In this document: one piece after another, positions 43,232 through 52,433 of the stretch
Layout of the letters: each line of letters opens with the position of its first letter
Numbering within the stretch: position 1 is the first letter of the stretch
Assembly (NCBI RefSeq): GCF_005768555.2
Contig: NZ_VCHX02000047.1
Location: forward strand, 94,385-158,384
Direction of reading: 5' to 3'
Source of the DNA: Streptomyces sporangiiformans
GTDB lineage: Bacteria > Actinomycetota > Actinomycetes > Streptomycetales > Streptomycetaceae
Length of the DNA stretch: 64,000 nucleotides
The notes under the pieces: generated by a model
Seen by the model: only the letters and a program-made list of their open reading frames with translations
The model's database searches: none
What the model was told of the DNA's origin: nothing
Position numbers and translations under genes: made by a program

Positions 43232-43510
43232 CTTGGCAAAGACCTGAGCCTCAACGAGCTGTTCGTCTCGGTGAACGGCCCGGCGTGCTGCCGCAGCTGA
43301 CCGACGATCCCGACGCACTGTTCGACGAACTCGCCCCTTGGATCACCTCCTGGCCTGGCAGCCGGCGGCACGCCACTACGAGTCCCTGTTCGAGCTGCTG
43401 GCCGACCGGTTCGATTGCGGCGCGGTTGTCGAACGCTCCGGGCATTTTCTCGCCCGGGTCCCTCTGCTCCACGCGTCGCACTCCGCTTGCCGCCACAGGA
43501 ATTGTCGGCA
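43232..43510 (+). pseudogene. Decayed sulfotransferase gene
   Basis: Sulfotransferase-like segments follow in three successive frames: LSLNELFVSVNGPA (about 43241-43282), LPQLTDDPDALFDELAPWI (about 43285-43345) and ARHYESLFELLADRFDCGAV plus VERSGHFLARVPLLHAS (about 43362-43485). The order matches the middle of actinomycete sulfotransferases, with a deletion after NGPA, at least two frame shifts and loss of both ends, including the PAPS-binding start. It begins right after the methyltransferase stop, so it was probably part of the same operon. Confidence 0.7.
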
Positions 43511-43937
43511 CTTGAGGAGCGCTGCACACCTGGTGTCGAGGCTCTCTGCGAATCGATACCCGCCAAGTGACAGCCCCTTGCGGATTTATACAGATGTCCG
43601 TTTCCGCACTGAGGTCAACCGGCGTCCATTATTTCCGGCCGAAATCCATGCCCCAGGGGCCCCTTAATACATGCCCGTACCAAGTGGGGTGGTTTAAGGG
43701 TGGGTGAAACTGCCCCTCGGCGCTACCGTTTCGGTTTGGAGAGAGGTGGTGCCAGCGGCATGCGTCCGTGAATTTCGCAAGACCGGTTGAATCGTTCCGA
43801 AAGCAGCTGAGTCGGGGTTGTGGTTATCGTGGAATCAGTCGTTGGTGTCCGTGGGAGGATGAGAGGGAACGCGAGACAGACCGATCAAAGTCGGGGCGTA
43901 CATGGCTGTACCGGTCGGGTGGTGCTCGAGGTCGGCC
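43511..43937. other. Gap upstream of the SARP gene
   Basis: No gene is supported. The stretch 43550-43700 is AT-richer than its neighbours and holds the SARP promoter, but no clear -35/-10 pair or SARP heptamer repeat can be named. Confidence 0.5.
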
Positions 43938-44720
43938 GTGGAGATTAGGCTTCTGGGCGCGGTCGAAGTGATCGACGACGAAGGCACACCCTGGCCTGTG
44001 GGGGCGCCGCGGCTGCGAGCCACGCTTGCCACCCTCGCATTGCGTCGAGGACGCGTGATGAGCTCCACCGAACTGATCGACCGGCTGTGGGGACCGACGC
44101 CTCCGGTCACGGCGGCTGTCACCCTGCGCAATTACGTCAGGCGGCTGAGGAAGGTGCTGCCGACTCCGCTCATTCAGACCGAGTCGGGCGGATACCGGCT
44201 GACTGCCGGTCAGGAGCAGGTCGACGTCGAGCGGTTCCAGGAACTTGTGCAGCGCTCCCGCACCGTACGGGGGCACGACCTGGCCGAGGCGGCGCGGATG
44301 TTGGACAAGTCGCTCACCCTGTGGCGCGGGACCCCGCTGACCGGCGTGGGTGACTGTCCCATGCTGGAGATGGAACGCGCTCGACTGGAGGACATGTACC
44401 TCACCGTGCTCGAAGAGCGGTTCGAGCTGCGGCTGAGCCTTGGTGAGCACCACCTGATCGTGGACGAGATCGTGGCCGCCGCCCGCACCAACCATGTGCG
44501 CGAGCGGCTGATCCGGCAGCTCATGGTCGCTCTTTACCGCTGTGGCCGGATCGCCGAGGCGCTCGCCGCGTATCGCGTGACGCGCGATCGGATGATCGAG
44601 GAACTCGGCATCGAACCTGGGGTGGATCTCAGGAACCTGCAGCAGGCGATCCTGCGATCCGACGCAACGCTCGTCGAGCCCCCGCCGGTGTCGCCCCGGA
44701 TCCTCGCCGATCGGTACTGA
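43938..44720 (+). CDS. SARP-family transcriptional activator
   Basis: 260-residue activator with the two-domain SARP layout: an OmpR-like winged helix (VEIRLLGAVEVIDDEG start, RLRATLATLALRRGRVMSSTELIDRLWG, then TLRNYVRRLRKVL) and a bacterial transcriptional activation domain (VDVERFQELVQRSR to LGIEPGVDLRNLQQAIL). The GTG at 43938 has GAGG just upstream and gives the usual N-terminus; an ATG at 43902 is possible. No TTA codon is present. It is the likely pathway activator of the lanthipeptide operon, an unusual regulator type for class II clusters. A long inverted repeat follows at 44741-44783. Confidence 0.87.
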   Translation: MEIRLLGAVEVIDDEGTPWPVGAPRLRATLATLALRRGRVMSSTELIDRLWGPTPPVTAAVTLRNYVRRLRKVLPTPLIQTESGGYRLTAGQEQVDVERFQELVQRSRTVRGHDLAEAARMLDKSLTLWRGTPLTGVGDCPMLEMERARLEDMYLTVLEERFELRLSLGEHHLIVDEIVAAARTNHVRERLIRQLMVALYRCGRIAEALAAYRVTRDRMIEELGIEPGVDLRNLQQAILRSDATLVEPPPVSPRILADRY

Positions 44721-45250
44721 ACTGCTTCGAGAGGTGAAACGGCCTGGCCGTGCCCGGGAGTTGAGCACGGGGACGGCCAGGCCTTCGGCGGCGTCGAGGC
44801 CCGCGGAAGACGGCCCCGTGCCCCTGGTGCGCCCGTTCGACGACTTTCCGGAACGGTCACGGGCCCCGGACTTCCCGGAACGGCCTCGGGCCGGCTGTGC
44901 CGGGGTCGAATCGGTGACGCGACTTCTCCGTGATGCGGATCTCGCGCCGACGATGTCGCCAACGCCGTCCTGCTCTTTCGACGCGAATATTCCTCTTCCT
45001 TATTGCGTCTTTCGGTCATCTGCGTCAGGCCCATCGATTCCCGCAAGAGGCTAGTGCGGCTTGGGCCTTCCAGGGCGGACTCGAGGACCCTCTTCGTCAG
45101 CTGCTGCTGCAGCAGCAGCCCGCCCTCGCCGGTCAGCCTCGATCCGATTGCGCAGCAAGTCAGCCAAGGTGTGCGGCAGAGCGCTTCGTGGGAAGTGGAA
45201 GCGACCAAGGTCGCAACCTGTCCGGTGCAATACCCACTTTCGTACGCGCT
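44721..45250. other. Gap between SARP and histidine kinase genes, with terminator hairpin
   Basis: GGCCTGGCCGT at 44741-44751 pairs with ACGGCCAGGCC at 44773-44783, a perfect 11-bp stem that can end SARP transcription. The remaining part has GGAACGG-type repeats at 44848-44886 and no gene that I can support. Confidence 0.55.
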
Positions 45251-45253
45251 GTG

Positions 45254-46585
45254 ATGGCCAAGAGAACACATGTGTCCCTGCGACGCCTTGGCCGCAGTAC
45301 GGTGACTGGCGTGAAGTGCCCGATTCGGTGGTTGGGCCGCGGAGTCGTTCTGGACATCCTTCTCGTCGTCATGCTTGTGGTGTTCAACGTGTACGTGGCC
45401 GTGTGGAGTGGTCTCCCGCAGGAGGGGCGTCCCGGGTGTGGTCCGTGGGCCGGGCTTGTTCTTCAGGTCGTGGTCGCGTTGGCCATGCTGGCGCGCAGGA
45501 CGCGGCCGTTGGCCGTGCTCGGCGTGGTCGCGGTGTCGGCGGTCGTCATGTCGTTGTCGATGTGGCTGGTTCCCGGGTGGTTCCTGGCCTCGGCGGACGG
45601 CGCGGGGGTGTGGGTGCCCTCGGCTACGCCCTTCGCGGCGTACAGCGCGGTGGTCTTCTCGGCTCGGCCGCGTGTGGCGTGGGTGCTGACGGGTGTGTTG
45701 ACGTTGCTGGCCACGCGGCTGTGGGCGTTGTCGTTCGCGGTGACGGCGAGCGGGCTGGTTCTGACAGCGGTTCCGGCGCTGCTGGGCATGTACGTGGGGG
45801 CGCGGCGAGGGTTGATCGCGGTGCTGACTGAGCGGGCCGAGCGGGCAGAGCGAGAGCGGGTCCTCGTGGCGGAGCAGGCCCGCGCGGAGGAGCGAGTACG
45901 GCTCGCGGGGGAGATGCATGACGTCGTGACGCATCGGGTCAGTCTGATGGTCTTGCAGGCGGGGGCGTTGTGCGTGACGGCTTCCGACGCTCACGCGCGT
46001 GCTGAGGCCGAGGCGTTGCGGGCAGCGGGGTGTCAGGCGCTGGAGGAGTTACGGGACTTGGTGGGCGTGCTGAGGTCACCAAGGAGCGCCGTGAAGGTGG
46101 TGGGGACCGCTGAGAGGGATGTGAGTGGGTCGGGCCCGGGATTGGCCATGCTCGTGGCGGAGTCCCGGGCGGTGGGCATGGAGGTGGAGTTCCGGGAGGT
46201 GGGGGACGGGTCGGTGCTGGCACCGGTGGTGGCGCGGACGGCGCACCGCATCGTGCAGGAGGCGCTGACGAATGTCCGCAAGCACGCCCCTGGGGGCTCG
46301 GTGCGGGTGGATGTGCGGTACGAGGTGGACCGGGTGCGGCTGCTGGTGCGCAATACCGCGCCGACGAAGCCGGGCGACGTCGAACTCGCGGCGAGTGGCT
46401 CGGGGAGTGGCTTGAGCGGGCTACGGCAGCGCACCGAACTCGTCGGCGGGACTTTCGCGTCGGGCCCCCTCCCCGACGGCGGCTTCACAGTGGAATCGGC
46501 CCTGCCGACCTATGTGCCCACGACGAAGACGTGGATCCGGTCCGGCCAGCCGGCTGCCTCGGGGCTGTGGGGCGACGACGACTGA
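45254..46585 (+). CDS. NarL-type sensor histidine kinase
   Basis: About 443 residues. Five or six hydrophobic segments near the N-terminus (DILLVVMLVVFNVYVAVW onwards, to about residue 185) form a membrane sensor. A HisKA_3 dimerisation domain follows (VRLAGEMHDVVTHRVSLMVLQ, phospho-acceptor His in EMHDVV), then an HATPase domain (RIVQEALTNVRKHAPG, GSGLSGLRQRTELVGG). The start is uncertain: GTG 45251 and ATG 45254 are adjacent, and GTG 45311 would drop 19 residues. The cognate response regulator gene lies convergent at 46729-47391, an uncommon arrangement for this family. Confidence 0.85.
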   Translation: MAKRTHVSLRRLGRSTVTGVKCPIRWLGRGVVLDILLVVMLVVFNVYVAVWSGLPQEGRPGCGPWAGLVLQVVVALAMLARRTRPLAVLGVVAVSAVVMSLSMWLVPGWFLASADGAGVWVPSATPFAAYSAVVFSARPRVAWVLTGVLTLLATRLWALSFAVTASGLVLTAVPALLGMYVGARRGLIAVLTERAERAERERVLVAEQARAEERVRLAGEMHDVVTHRVSLMVLQAGALCVTASDAHARAEAEALRAAGCQALEELRDLVGVLRSPRSAVKVVGTAERDVSGSGPGLAMLVAESRAVGMEVEFREVGDGSVLAPVVARTAHRIVQEALTNVRKHAPGGSVRVDVRYEVDRVRLLVRNTAPTKPGDVELAASGSGSGLSGLRQRTELVGGTFASGPLPDGGFTVESALPTYVPTTKTWIRSGQPAASGLWGDDD

Positions 46586-46654
46586 CAGCAGCCGACGGCG
46601 AATGACGTGCCGGCGTGCACGGTCCTCGCAGCTCTCGTGCCGGAACTCTCTCCT

Positions 46655-46681
46655 CCCTCGTCCCGCTCCGCGGGACGAGGG
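46655..46681. terminator. Bidirectional terminator between kinase and regulator
   Basis: A perfect 12-bp stem (CCCTCGTCCCGC with its complement) with a 3-nt loop lies between the convergent genes. Confidence 0.85.
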
Positions 46682-46728
46682 CCCGCACGGTCTGCCGCCC
46701 CCCTCCGGGCCTGGTCGCAATCGTCGTC

Positions 46729-47391
46729 TCAGCGGCTGACGAGCCCGGCGTCGTAGGCGAGCAGACCCGCCTGAGTCCTGTTGGTGCATCCCAACTTGAC
46801 CAGCATGCGCGAGACGTAGCCCTTTACCGTGGCCTCGCTCAGAAACAGCTTCGAGGCGATCTGGGCGTTCGAGAGCCCCTCGCCGAGACAGGTGAGGACG
46901 TCCGTCTCGCGCTCGGTGAGTTTGCTAGCCATAAGCTTTGCGCGCTCCCGGGCCGCCTCTTCCTCGGAGGAGGCGGCGACCAAGCGGCGCGCGGCTACGG
47001 GCGAGAGGACCGCGTGGCCGTCCGCGGCAACGCGGACGAGACTGATCAGGTCCTCGGGTGGCGTCGACTTCACGAGAAAACCGCTCGCGCCGCTGCGCAG
47101 CGCTCGCAAGACGTACTGGTCCGCGTCAAACGTGGTAAGGGCCACGACTTTTGGCGGCTGGTCGAGTTTGGTAATGCGGTCGATGGCGGTCAGTCCGTCG
47201 ACGCCGGGCATACGCAGATCCATGAGGACGATGTCGGGGCGGTGCCGCACCACGGCCTCCACTGCGGCCGCACCGTCATGGGCTTCGTCGACGACTTCGA
47301 TGTCTTCGGCGGACCCGAGAATGGTCCGCAAGTGCGCGCAGACCATGGGCTCGTCATCGACGACCAATACACGGATTAATTTGTTCCCCAT
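46729..47391 (-). CDS. NarL/LuxR-family response regulator
   Basis: 220 residues. The receiver is complete: acidic pair in VLVVDDEPMV, phospho-acceptor Asp in IVLMDLRMPGVDG, Thr in ALTTFD and Lys in GFLVKSTPP. The LuxR HTH follows (LTERETDVLTCLGEGLSNAQIASKLFLSEATVKGYVSRML). The ATG at 47391 (MGNKLIRVLVV) is the natural start. Partner of the convergent histidine kinase. Targets are unknown; the nearest candidate is the degenerate ABC gene at 49091 or the lanthipeptide genes. Confidence 0.9.
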   Translation of the reverse strand: MGNKLIRVLVVDDEPMVCAHLRTILGSAEDIEVVDEAHDGAAAVEAVVRHRPDIVLMDLRMPGVDGLTAIDRITKLDQPPKVVALTTFDADQYVLRALRSGASGFLVKSTPPEDLISLVRVAADGHAVLSPVAARRLVAASSEEEAARERAKLMASKLTERETDVLTCLGEGLSNAQIASKLFLSEATVKGYVSRMLVKLGCTNRTQAGLLAYDAGLVSR

Positions 47392-49090
47392 GCCGCGCAG
47401 TCTATCCAGGCGAACCCAGTTCGTCGCCGTCCACCAGCGCCGCCTGGCCGGCTGGGTGCTCGCGGACCCCATGGGCACCCGAGCACGGACCTTGACAATG
47501 CACCGCTCGGTGCGGGTCGGGGTTTGGCGCGGGTTGGTGCACGGTCGGCTCGAGCGTTCGGCGGCCTGGTTGGTGTTGCCCCAGAGCCATGATCGCTCGT
47601 CTGGCCTCCGGCTCTCCGCGTTCTGGAGGTGCGTGGGAGGCCCACGGCAGCCGCGTTCGCGGTAGCCCTTCCATCATCTGCCGTCTCGTGCCAGGCCCAC
47701 GAGTAGGGAAATGTCATGTCGCGGGGCAACTTTCATCGGTGGCCATACCAACGTTTCCCGCTGCCTGACGGGGAGTCGACCGGTGTTCCATAGGTCTTGG
47801 CACCGGAACAGGGTATCGAGTAGACACCGCTTGGATCTCTGCGGGCCAAGGCGTCCCGGTGGTCGATTTCCCCCGTAATCGACCACCGGGATTTCCTTTT
47901 TCCTCCTGTTCCGCGGCGAAAATGTGGTGCCTCCTGTGCGTAAAAGTAATCTTTTGGTACGTGGAATGGTGGAGACGGTTCGGAAGATGACGGTGTGCCC
48001 CGAGTGCTGATTGCGATCTCGTGATCTTCGCAGCGCTCCGGTTCCGCGAAAGCGTCGGATTTCGGGATCGGCGACTTCCGAGCGGTGCGGTGCGCGGGGC
48101 TCGGCGGGACCGCTCGAAGCGGTGGGCCCTCGCGAACTCCGGCAGGGTTCCCGAACTGCGCCCGAAGCGAGATCCCAGGGCGGTGAGCGCAGAGGCGCGG
48201 GGTGGGTCGATCGCCTCTGCAACCATGGCGCGCGTGATACCAAGGTCGTTTTCGCCACGACGAGGGACGGGTCTGTCCGGGCAGCGAAGGGCGGTCACAC
48301 CCGCCCGCTCCGAACAGGGGCCGCAGAGACCGTGCGGCGGGGGAATCGCCGAACCGCCGGCGAGGGAAAGTGCCGCAGCCATGAAGCCGTCCAGCCCTGT
48401 GCCGAACCGTGCGTCCGTTATTCCTCCTCGACCATCCGGGTGTGACGGTCGCCGCAGTGGGGGAGAGTGAAATCCGGCCCGGCAGGATAAGGGATTTCCC
48501 CTGCATCGGTCGCACATTTCGGCCGCGTGCCACGAGCGAGAACTCGCCTGACTGTGGCGAGATCCGGCGCCACGCGCCCCGAGTGACTGCGAAGAGCCGG
48601 TATCGGCCGGTGCGTGGAGCGTGTGACGCTCCGGAATCCGGCCATGTCACCCTCCGACCGCAGCCTCGATCGGTGCCGCATGCAACGGTAGGGCGGAACC
48701 CCTTGACCATCCCCTTACGCCTGCCATCTCGGTCCACGCGGGTACCGGAAGAGGCGGTATTCACACCATGATCCGCATGACAGTCTCGTCACGGCGCGTG
48801 TTCACCAACGCGACCGGACTTGGTCGGGTCCGTCGGTCCGCAACTGTGTACGATCCCGCAGGTCGGCCCGCAAGGCTGTACGACGGCAGCGGTGAGGTGA
48901 ACATCCCTGAGGGGTGCGCGGATATCCATTGCCGGACTCAACGGATACTTTAGTCGCGCCGTTTCGATCCCGAAGACCGTACGAAATCCGGGTGAAACCT
49001 GAAAACATTGGAGCTCCAGCCGCCGCAACGAGCCACACAGGCTCACCATCTACTTGAAGAGCGAACCTCTACTCACCACCGGGAGATTTC
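47392..49090. other. 1.7-kb region without a supported gene
   Basis: Several open frames exist on both strands but none shows the codon pattern, ribosome site or protein features of a real gene. It contains two RNA hairpins at 47780-47806 and 47855-47890, the second with a T-rich tail. A gap this long is unusual in Streptomyces. Confidence 0.6.
47855..47905 (+). terminator. Strong orphan rho-independent terminator
   Basis: A perfect 14-bp stem CCCGGTGGTCGATT with its complement, 8-nt loop TCCCCCGT, then ATTTCCTTTTT. No plus-strand gene precedes it within 460 bp, so it may end a small RNA or a decayed gene. Another hairpin (CCGGTG/CACCGG) lies at 47780-47806. Confidence 0.75.
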
Positions 49091-49831
49091 ATGCAGCCAG
49101 GGGCGGACAACCTGAGGTTTCCGGTACATGACAGCAGCCCTGGCAGCATGCTCGGGAAGGCCGACCCGGAACCGGTGGCTGCCCTGGAGGTGAGCAGCAG
49201 GACACGGAGCGGCGCACACGGGGTGGCGGGCGAGGGGCTCAGCTTCCGTGTTCCGCAGCATGCCTGTGCGGCTGCCGTGTCGGAAGGCGGATCGGCTGCC
49301 TCGTTCCTGACCGGACTGCTCGATCGGGCCCGTCCGCTGGAATGCGTGAAGGTATACGGCGTGGATACGCAGGCGGATCCCTCAGCCGCCGCGCGCCTGG
49401 TGGGTCTCGTACCCGAGGGGATGCCGCTGAGGGAGATTCCGGTGCGCGATGCCCTGGTGGAGGCAGGCGTCGACCAGGGGCTCGACCGGGACACCGCCGA
49501 GGAGCGCACGACGGAAGTACTCGACGCGTTCGAACTGCGTGACACCGAGTGCGTTCCGACCACCCGGCTCCTCCCCGGCCAGCGTTCCCGTGTGGCGCTG
49601 GGGTGCGCTCTGCTGCCCCTGCCCAGACTGCTGCTGCTCTGCGACCCGTTGGACGGCGTGGACTCCGCTTCGGAAGCGATCATCTGTCGTGCCATCAGCC
49701 GTTTCGCGGCGTCCACGGGGACCGTGGTGTTCTCCACCGGATCGACGGACGTCGTGGACCGTGTGGCCGACCATGTGCTCCTGATCCGTGATGATCAGGT
49801 GGTGGGTTCGCGTGTCTCTCCGCGGTGCTGA
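49091..49831 (+). CDS. Degenerate ABC ATPase-like protein lacking catalytic motifs
   Basis: 246 residues that follow an ABC nucleotide-binding domain throughout but have lost the catalytic residues. The Walker A place reads SEGGSAASFL, the signature LSGGQ reads LLPGQ, Walker B plus catalytic Glu reads LLLLCDPLDGVD, and the H-loop reads FSTGSTD. Downstream structure (VADHVLLIRDDQVV) is intact. The frame is long and clean with GGGAG before the ATG, so it looks like a maintained pseudo-ATPase and not decay. No permease gene is next to it. It may be a structural or immunity partner of a transporter encoded elsewhere. Confidence 0.75.
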   Translation: MQPGADNLRFPVHDSSPGSMLGKADPEPVAALEVSSRTRSGAHGVAGEGLSFRVPQHACAAAVSEGGSAASFLTGLLDRARPLECVKVYGVDTQADPSAAARLVGLVPEGMPLREIPVRDALVEAGVDQGLDRDTAEERTTEVLDAFELRDTECVPTTRLLPGQRSRVALGCALLPLPRLLLLCDPLDGVDSASEAIICRAISRFAASTGTVVFSTGSTDVVDRVADHVLLIRDDQVVGSRVSPRC

Positions 49832-49880
49832 CCGTGAGGCAGGGCTGCCGGGGTGCAATCGCCGGTTCAAGCAGGTCAGT

Positions 49881-51149
49881 TCAGCCAGATGTCGCTGCGG
49901 TGCGGTCCGCTTCCACAGATGCGGTCGGCCAGTTGGAGGCAGGTGATGTCCGGCAGTCCCGCAGCGGTGGTGGGGGCGCGGCCTCCCACTGCGCCTCCGG
50001 GGACTGAGCGTCCACGACAGCGTCAGCGGCGATGATGTGCCGTGCGACGACGGGTGCTTCGGTACCAGGCTGCCGTAGGAGATCGACGGCCCCCAGAATC
50101 AGGGCTGTTCGGTCGTCAGGCGGAAGGTCGGCGAGGACGGCGTCCCGCGCGGCCGGGCAGCGAAAGGTTCCTCCGTCGACCAGCCCTATCGCCTCGAGTT
50201 CGCGCAGGCTCAACGCGACTGCCTCGGGGGAGAGTTCGAGAACTCGGGCGAGCGTGTCCTCCGCGGCGGCCCCGTCAAGGACTGCCAGGCCTCTGGCTAC
50301 GGCCAGAACCGATGGCTCGACCCGGTGGAGGCAGCTGAGCACCGCCTGCCGGAAGGCGTGACCGACCGCCGGCGCGTGAGGAGTCCGTAGCCGACGGCCG
50401 CACTGCTCGCTGCCGGGGAGGAGGTCATGGACGAGGGCTCGTACCAGCAGTGGATTGCCGCCGCTGATGCGGTGCACGTCCCGGGCGATGCGGCGGGCGG
50501 TGGCCTCGTCGAGGTACTCGCGGAGCAGCTCGGCCACGGCCTGCCCGCTCAGTGTGGTCAGGGGCATACGGATCAGACCGGGTTGGCGCAGCAGGCCGGC
50601 GCCGAAGAGCGGTCTGGTCAGGCGCAGTCCGGTCCGCCATGCCAGTACCACCGCCGCCGGCTTCGTACGCAGCTCCTCCATCGCGTGCCGCAGACACTGC
50701 AGCGACGGGATGTCCGCGTAGTGCATGTCGTCCACCGCGATGAGGACAGGACGCTCTTTCGTCGGGCTCACCATGGCCGTGGTCAGTGACCGAATGGTGT
50801 GGGCCTTTACGTGTTCTTCCTGCTCGGAGTCCGGGTCCTTCAGCAGGGCGGAGAATTTCGCGGCGTCGAGCTGCTTCGCCACGGACTCCGACCGCTCCCG
50901 CGGCTGTTCGCCTCCCAGGAGCAGCTGCTCGAGCACAGCCATGGGGGTCCGACGCTGTCTTCGCAGACCGATGGCTCTCAGGACCGTGAAACCCGCCGCT
51001 TCGGCCTGGTCGACGGCGAAGTTGAGCAACTCGCTCTTCCCCGAAGCCACAGGACCTGTGACAGCGATCACTCGGGAGGACATGTCTCCCGTGCCCGACA
51101 GGATCTCCTCCAGGAGAGCGAATTCGTCGGCCCTCTCGACCAACCTCAT
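49881..51149 (-). pseudogene. Truncated LAL-type (LuxR) regulator
   Basis: 422 residues homologous over about 390 residues to the N-terminus of the LAL regulator at 56691. Walker A (GPVASGKSELLN) and Walker B (VLIAVDDMHYADIPSL) are intact. After VARHIIAADAVVDAQS the frame leaves the homology. In another frame the DNA still encodes ITCLQLADRICGSGPHRS, matching IACLQLADSACGNGPRRS of the intact paralogue, followed at once by a stop. So a frameshift near 50000 and loss of the TPR and HTH parts have destroyed it as a regulator. An ATPase fragment might still be made. Confidence 0.78.
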
Positions 51150-52433
51150 AGCTCAGTTACCTCCCCGTGAGCCTGCCTGGGTCAACGCGCCGGTCCTCCA
51201 TGGCGAATTCCGCGCCAACAGGAAGTAAACGGAACCAGATTTCACAACGTGAGGCGGCCTCAACAATTTCCCCACAGAGGCCCCTCCAGTAGCAAGGGCT
51301 TACATCAACTATGGCCGAATCCCGTTGGCGAGGTAGCCCCGAAAGAAGCCCCGACGTCGGCCGAATGCATCGCCCCTCACGTCGTTCAGCCCTACCTTCT
51401 GATGCTGTTGATGTGATATAGGCGATCAGGTCCAAGCCCGCGAGCAATGAGTAAACCATTCCACTTGTGAGAGCAAGAGGCCGGCGGGTGTCGTTCAAAG
51501 TGAAACTGTGGTGGGTAGTGAGAAGGGCTTCACGCAAAACACGTAGTCAAAGGGGAGGAAAGGAATCCTTCCCCGTCGCTGCGAACCCATGGCTCACTGC
51601 TCTGCGAGCTGTCGCCCCGCCTGGCGGCCACGTTGCGATCTTGAGGGATGGTTACGCAGAGGCATACACTCCGCCCGCCGGGAGTCCGGCGCGTGGTCCG
51701 CTCATGCCGCCGGAGGCAACCGCCTCCGATCAGATTCACACAGCCGCATCGGACTCCGGTCGGTCCGGCGGCCTGATACCGCGTTTCCGAAATCATTGGA
51801 TCCGGTGGTGTGCCGGATACTGGCCTCGGCCGCTTTCACTTCCTATGCGGGCGACGCTGAAAGCGAAACGTATCCGGAACCTTGGTGCGGGCTTAGTGCA
51901 AAATGGATGCAGTGCTGTTTGCTGCGGCGCCGCGGTCTGTTTTCTCAGGGGCGACGGCGTGATTGCTGATGAGCTGAAATCCTGAGTCTTCCGCGATCCC
52001 GCCCCCCGGATCCGACGGCTAGGGGATGGCTAGGGGTGGAGGAAGGCTGCCGCCCCGCATAACCTCCCTGAACGAACGCACCGCTGCGGCAGTGGACATC
52101 GCCTGATTCTCGAGCGGCTTCCTCGGCGAACCCATGACGTAGTGACCGGCGTGGTTGTGGAGGGCTCCAGGAGCTGTTCTTCCCGGAGTGCCCCTCATTC
52201 TCCCCGGCCGGCGGTCGGGCCTGGACCCGCGCCCGTCTCTCGCCATCCCCACGCACAGCAGCTGCCCCACCGCACAACCCGGCGAAACCTGTCGCCCGGA
52301 GCCGCGCCGACGTGATCAACCCGCGCAGACTGTAGAGGACGACCATGGCGAGACTGCCCATCACGGGTTCCCCTGCCCTTCGACAGCCACGGCGGGCCTC
52401 CGCCCGACCCGCCGGATCGCCAGGGGTGCCTCG
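51150..52433. other. 1.3-kb region without a supported gene
   Basis: It separates the truncated LAL gene from the glycosyltransferase gene. Base composition is mixed, with AT-rich patches near 51380-51480. No open frame here resembles a known protein, and the extension of the glycosyltransferase frame to 52155 is Arg/Pro-rich and unlikely to be translated. Confidence 0.55.

Noticed and set aside
47733..48764. Minus-strand open frame in the 1.7-kb gap
   Set aside because: Arg/Ser/Gly-rich with no domain or good ribosome site, and codon positions lack the usual third-base GC bias.
51467..51985. Plus-strand open frame in the gap before the glycosyltransferase gene
   Set aside because: No recognisable motif, weak start region and random-looking composition.
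52155..52433. N-terminal extension of the GT2-GtrA protein
   Set aside because: The extension is Pro/Arg-rich and unlike GT2 proteins; homology starts shortly after the ATG at 52434.
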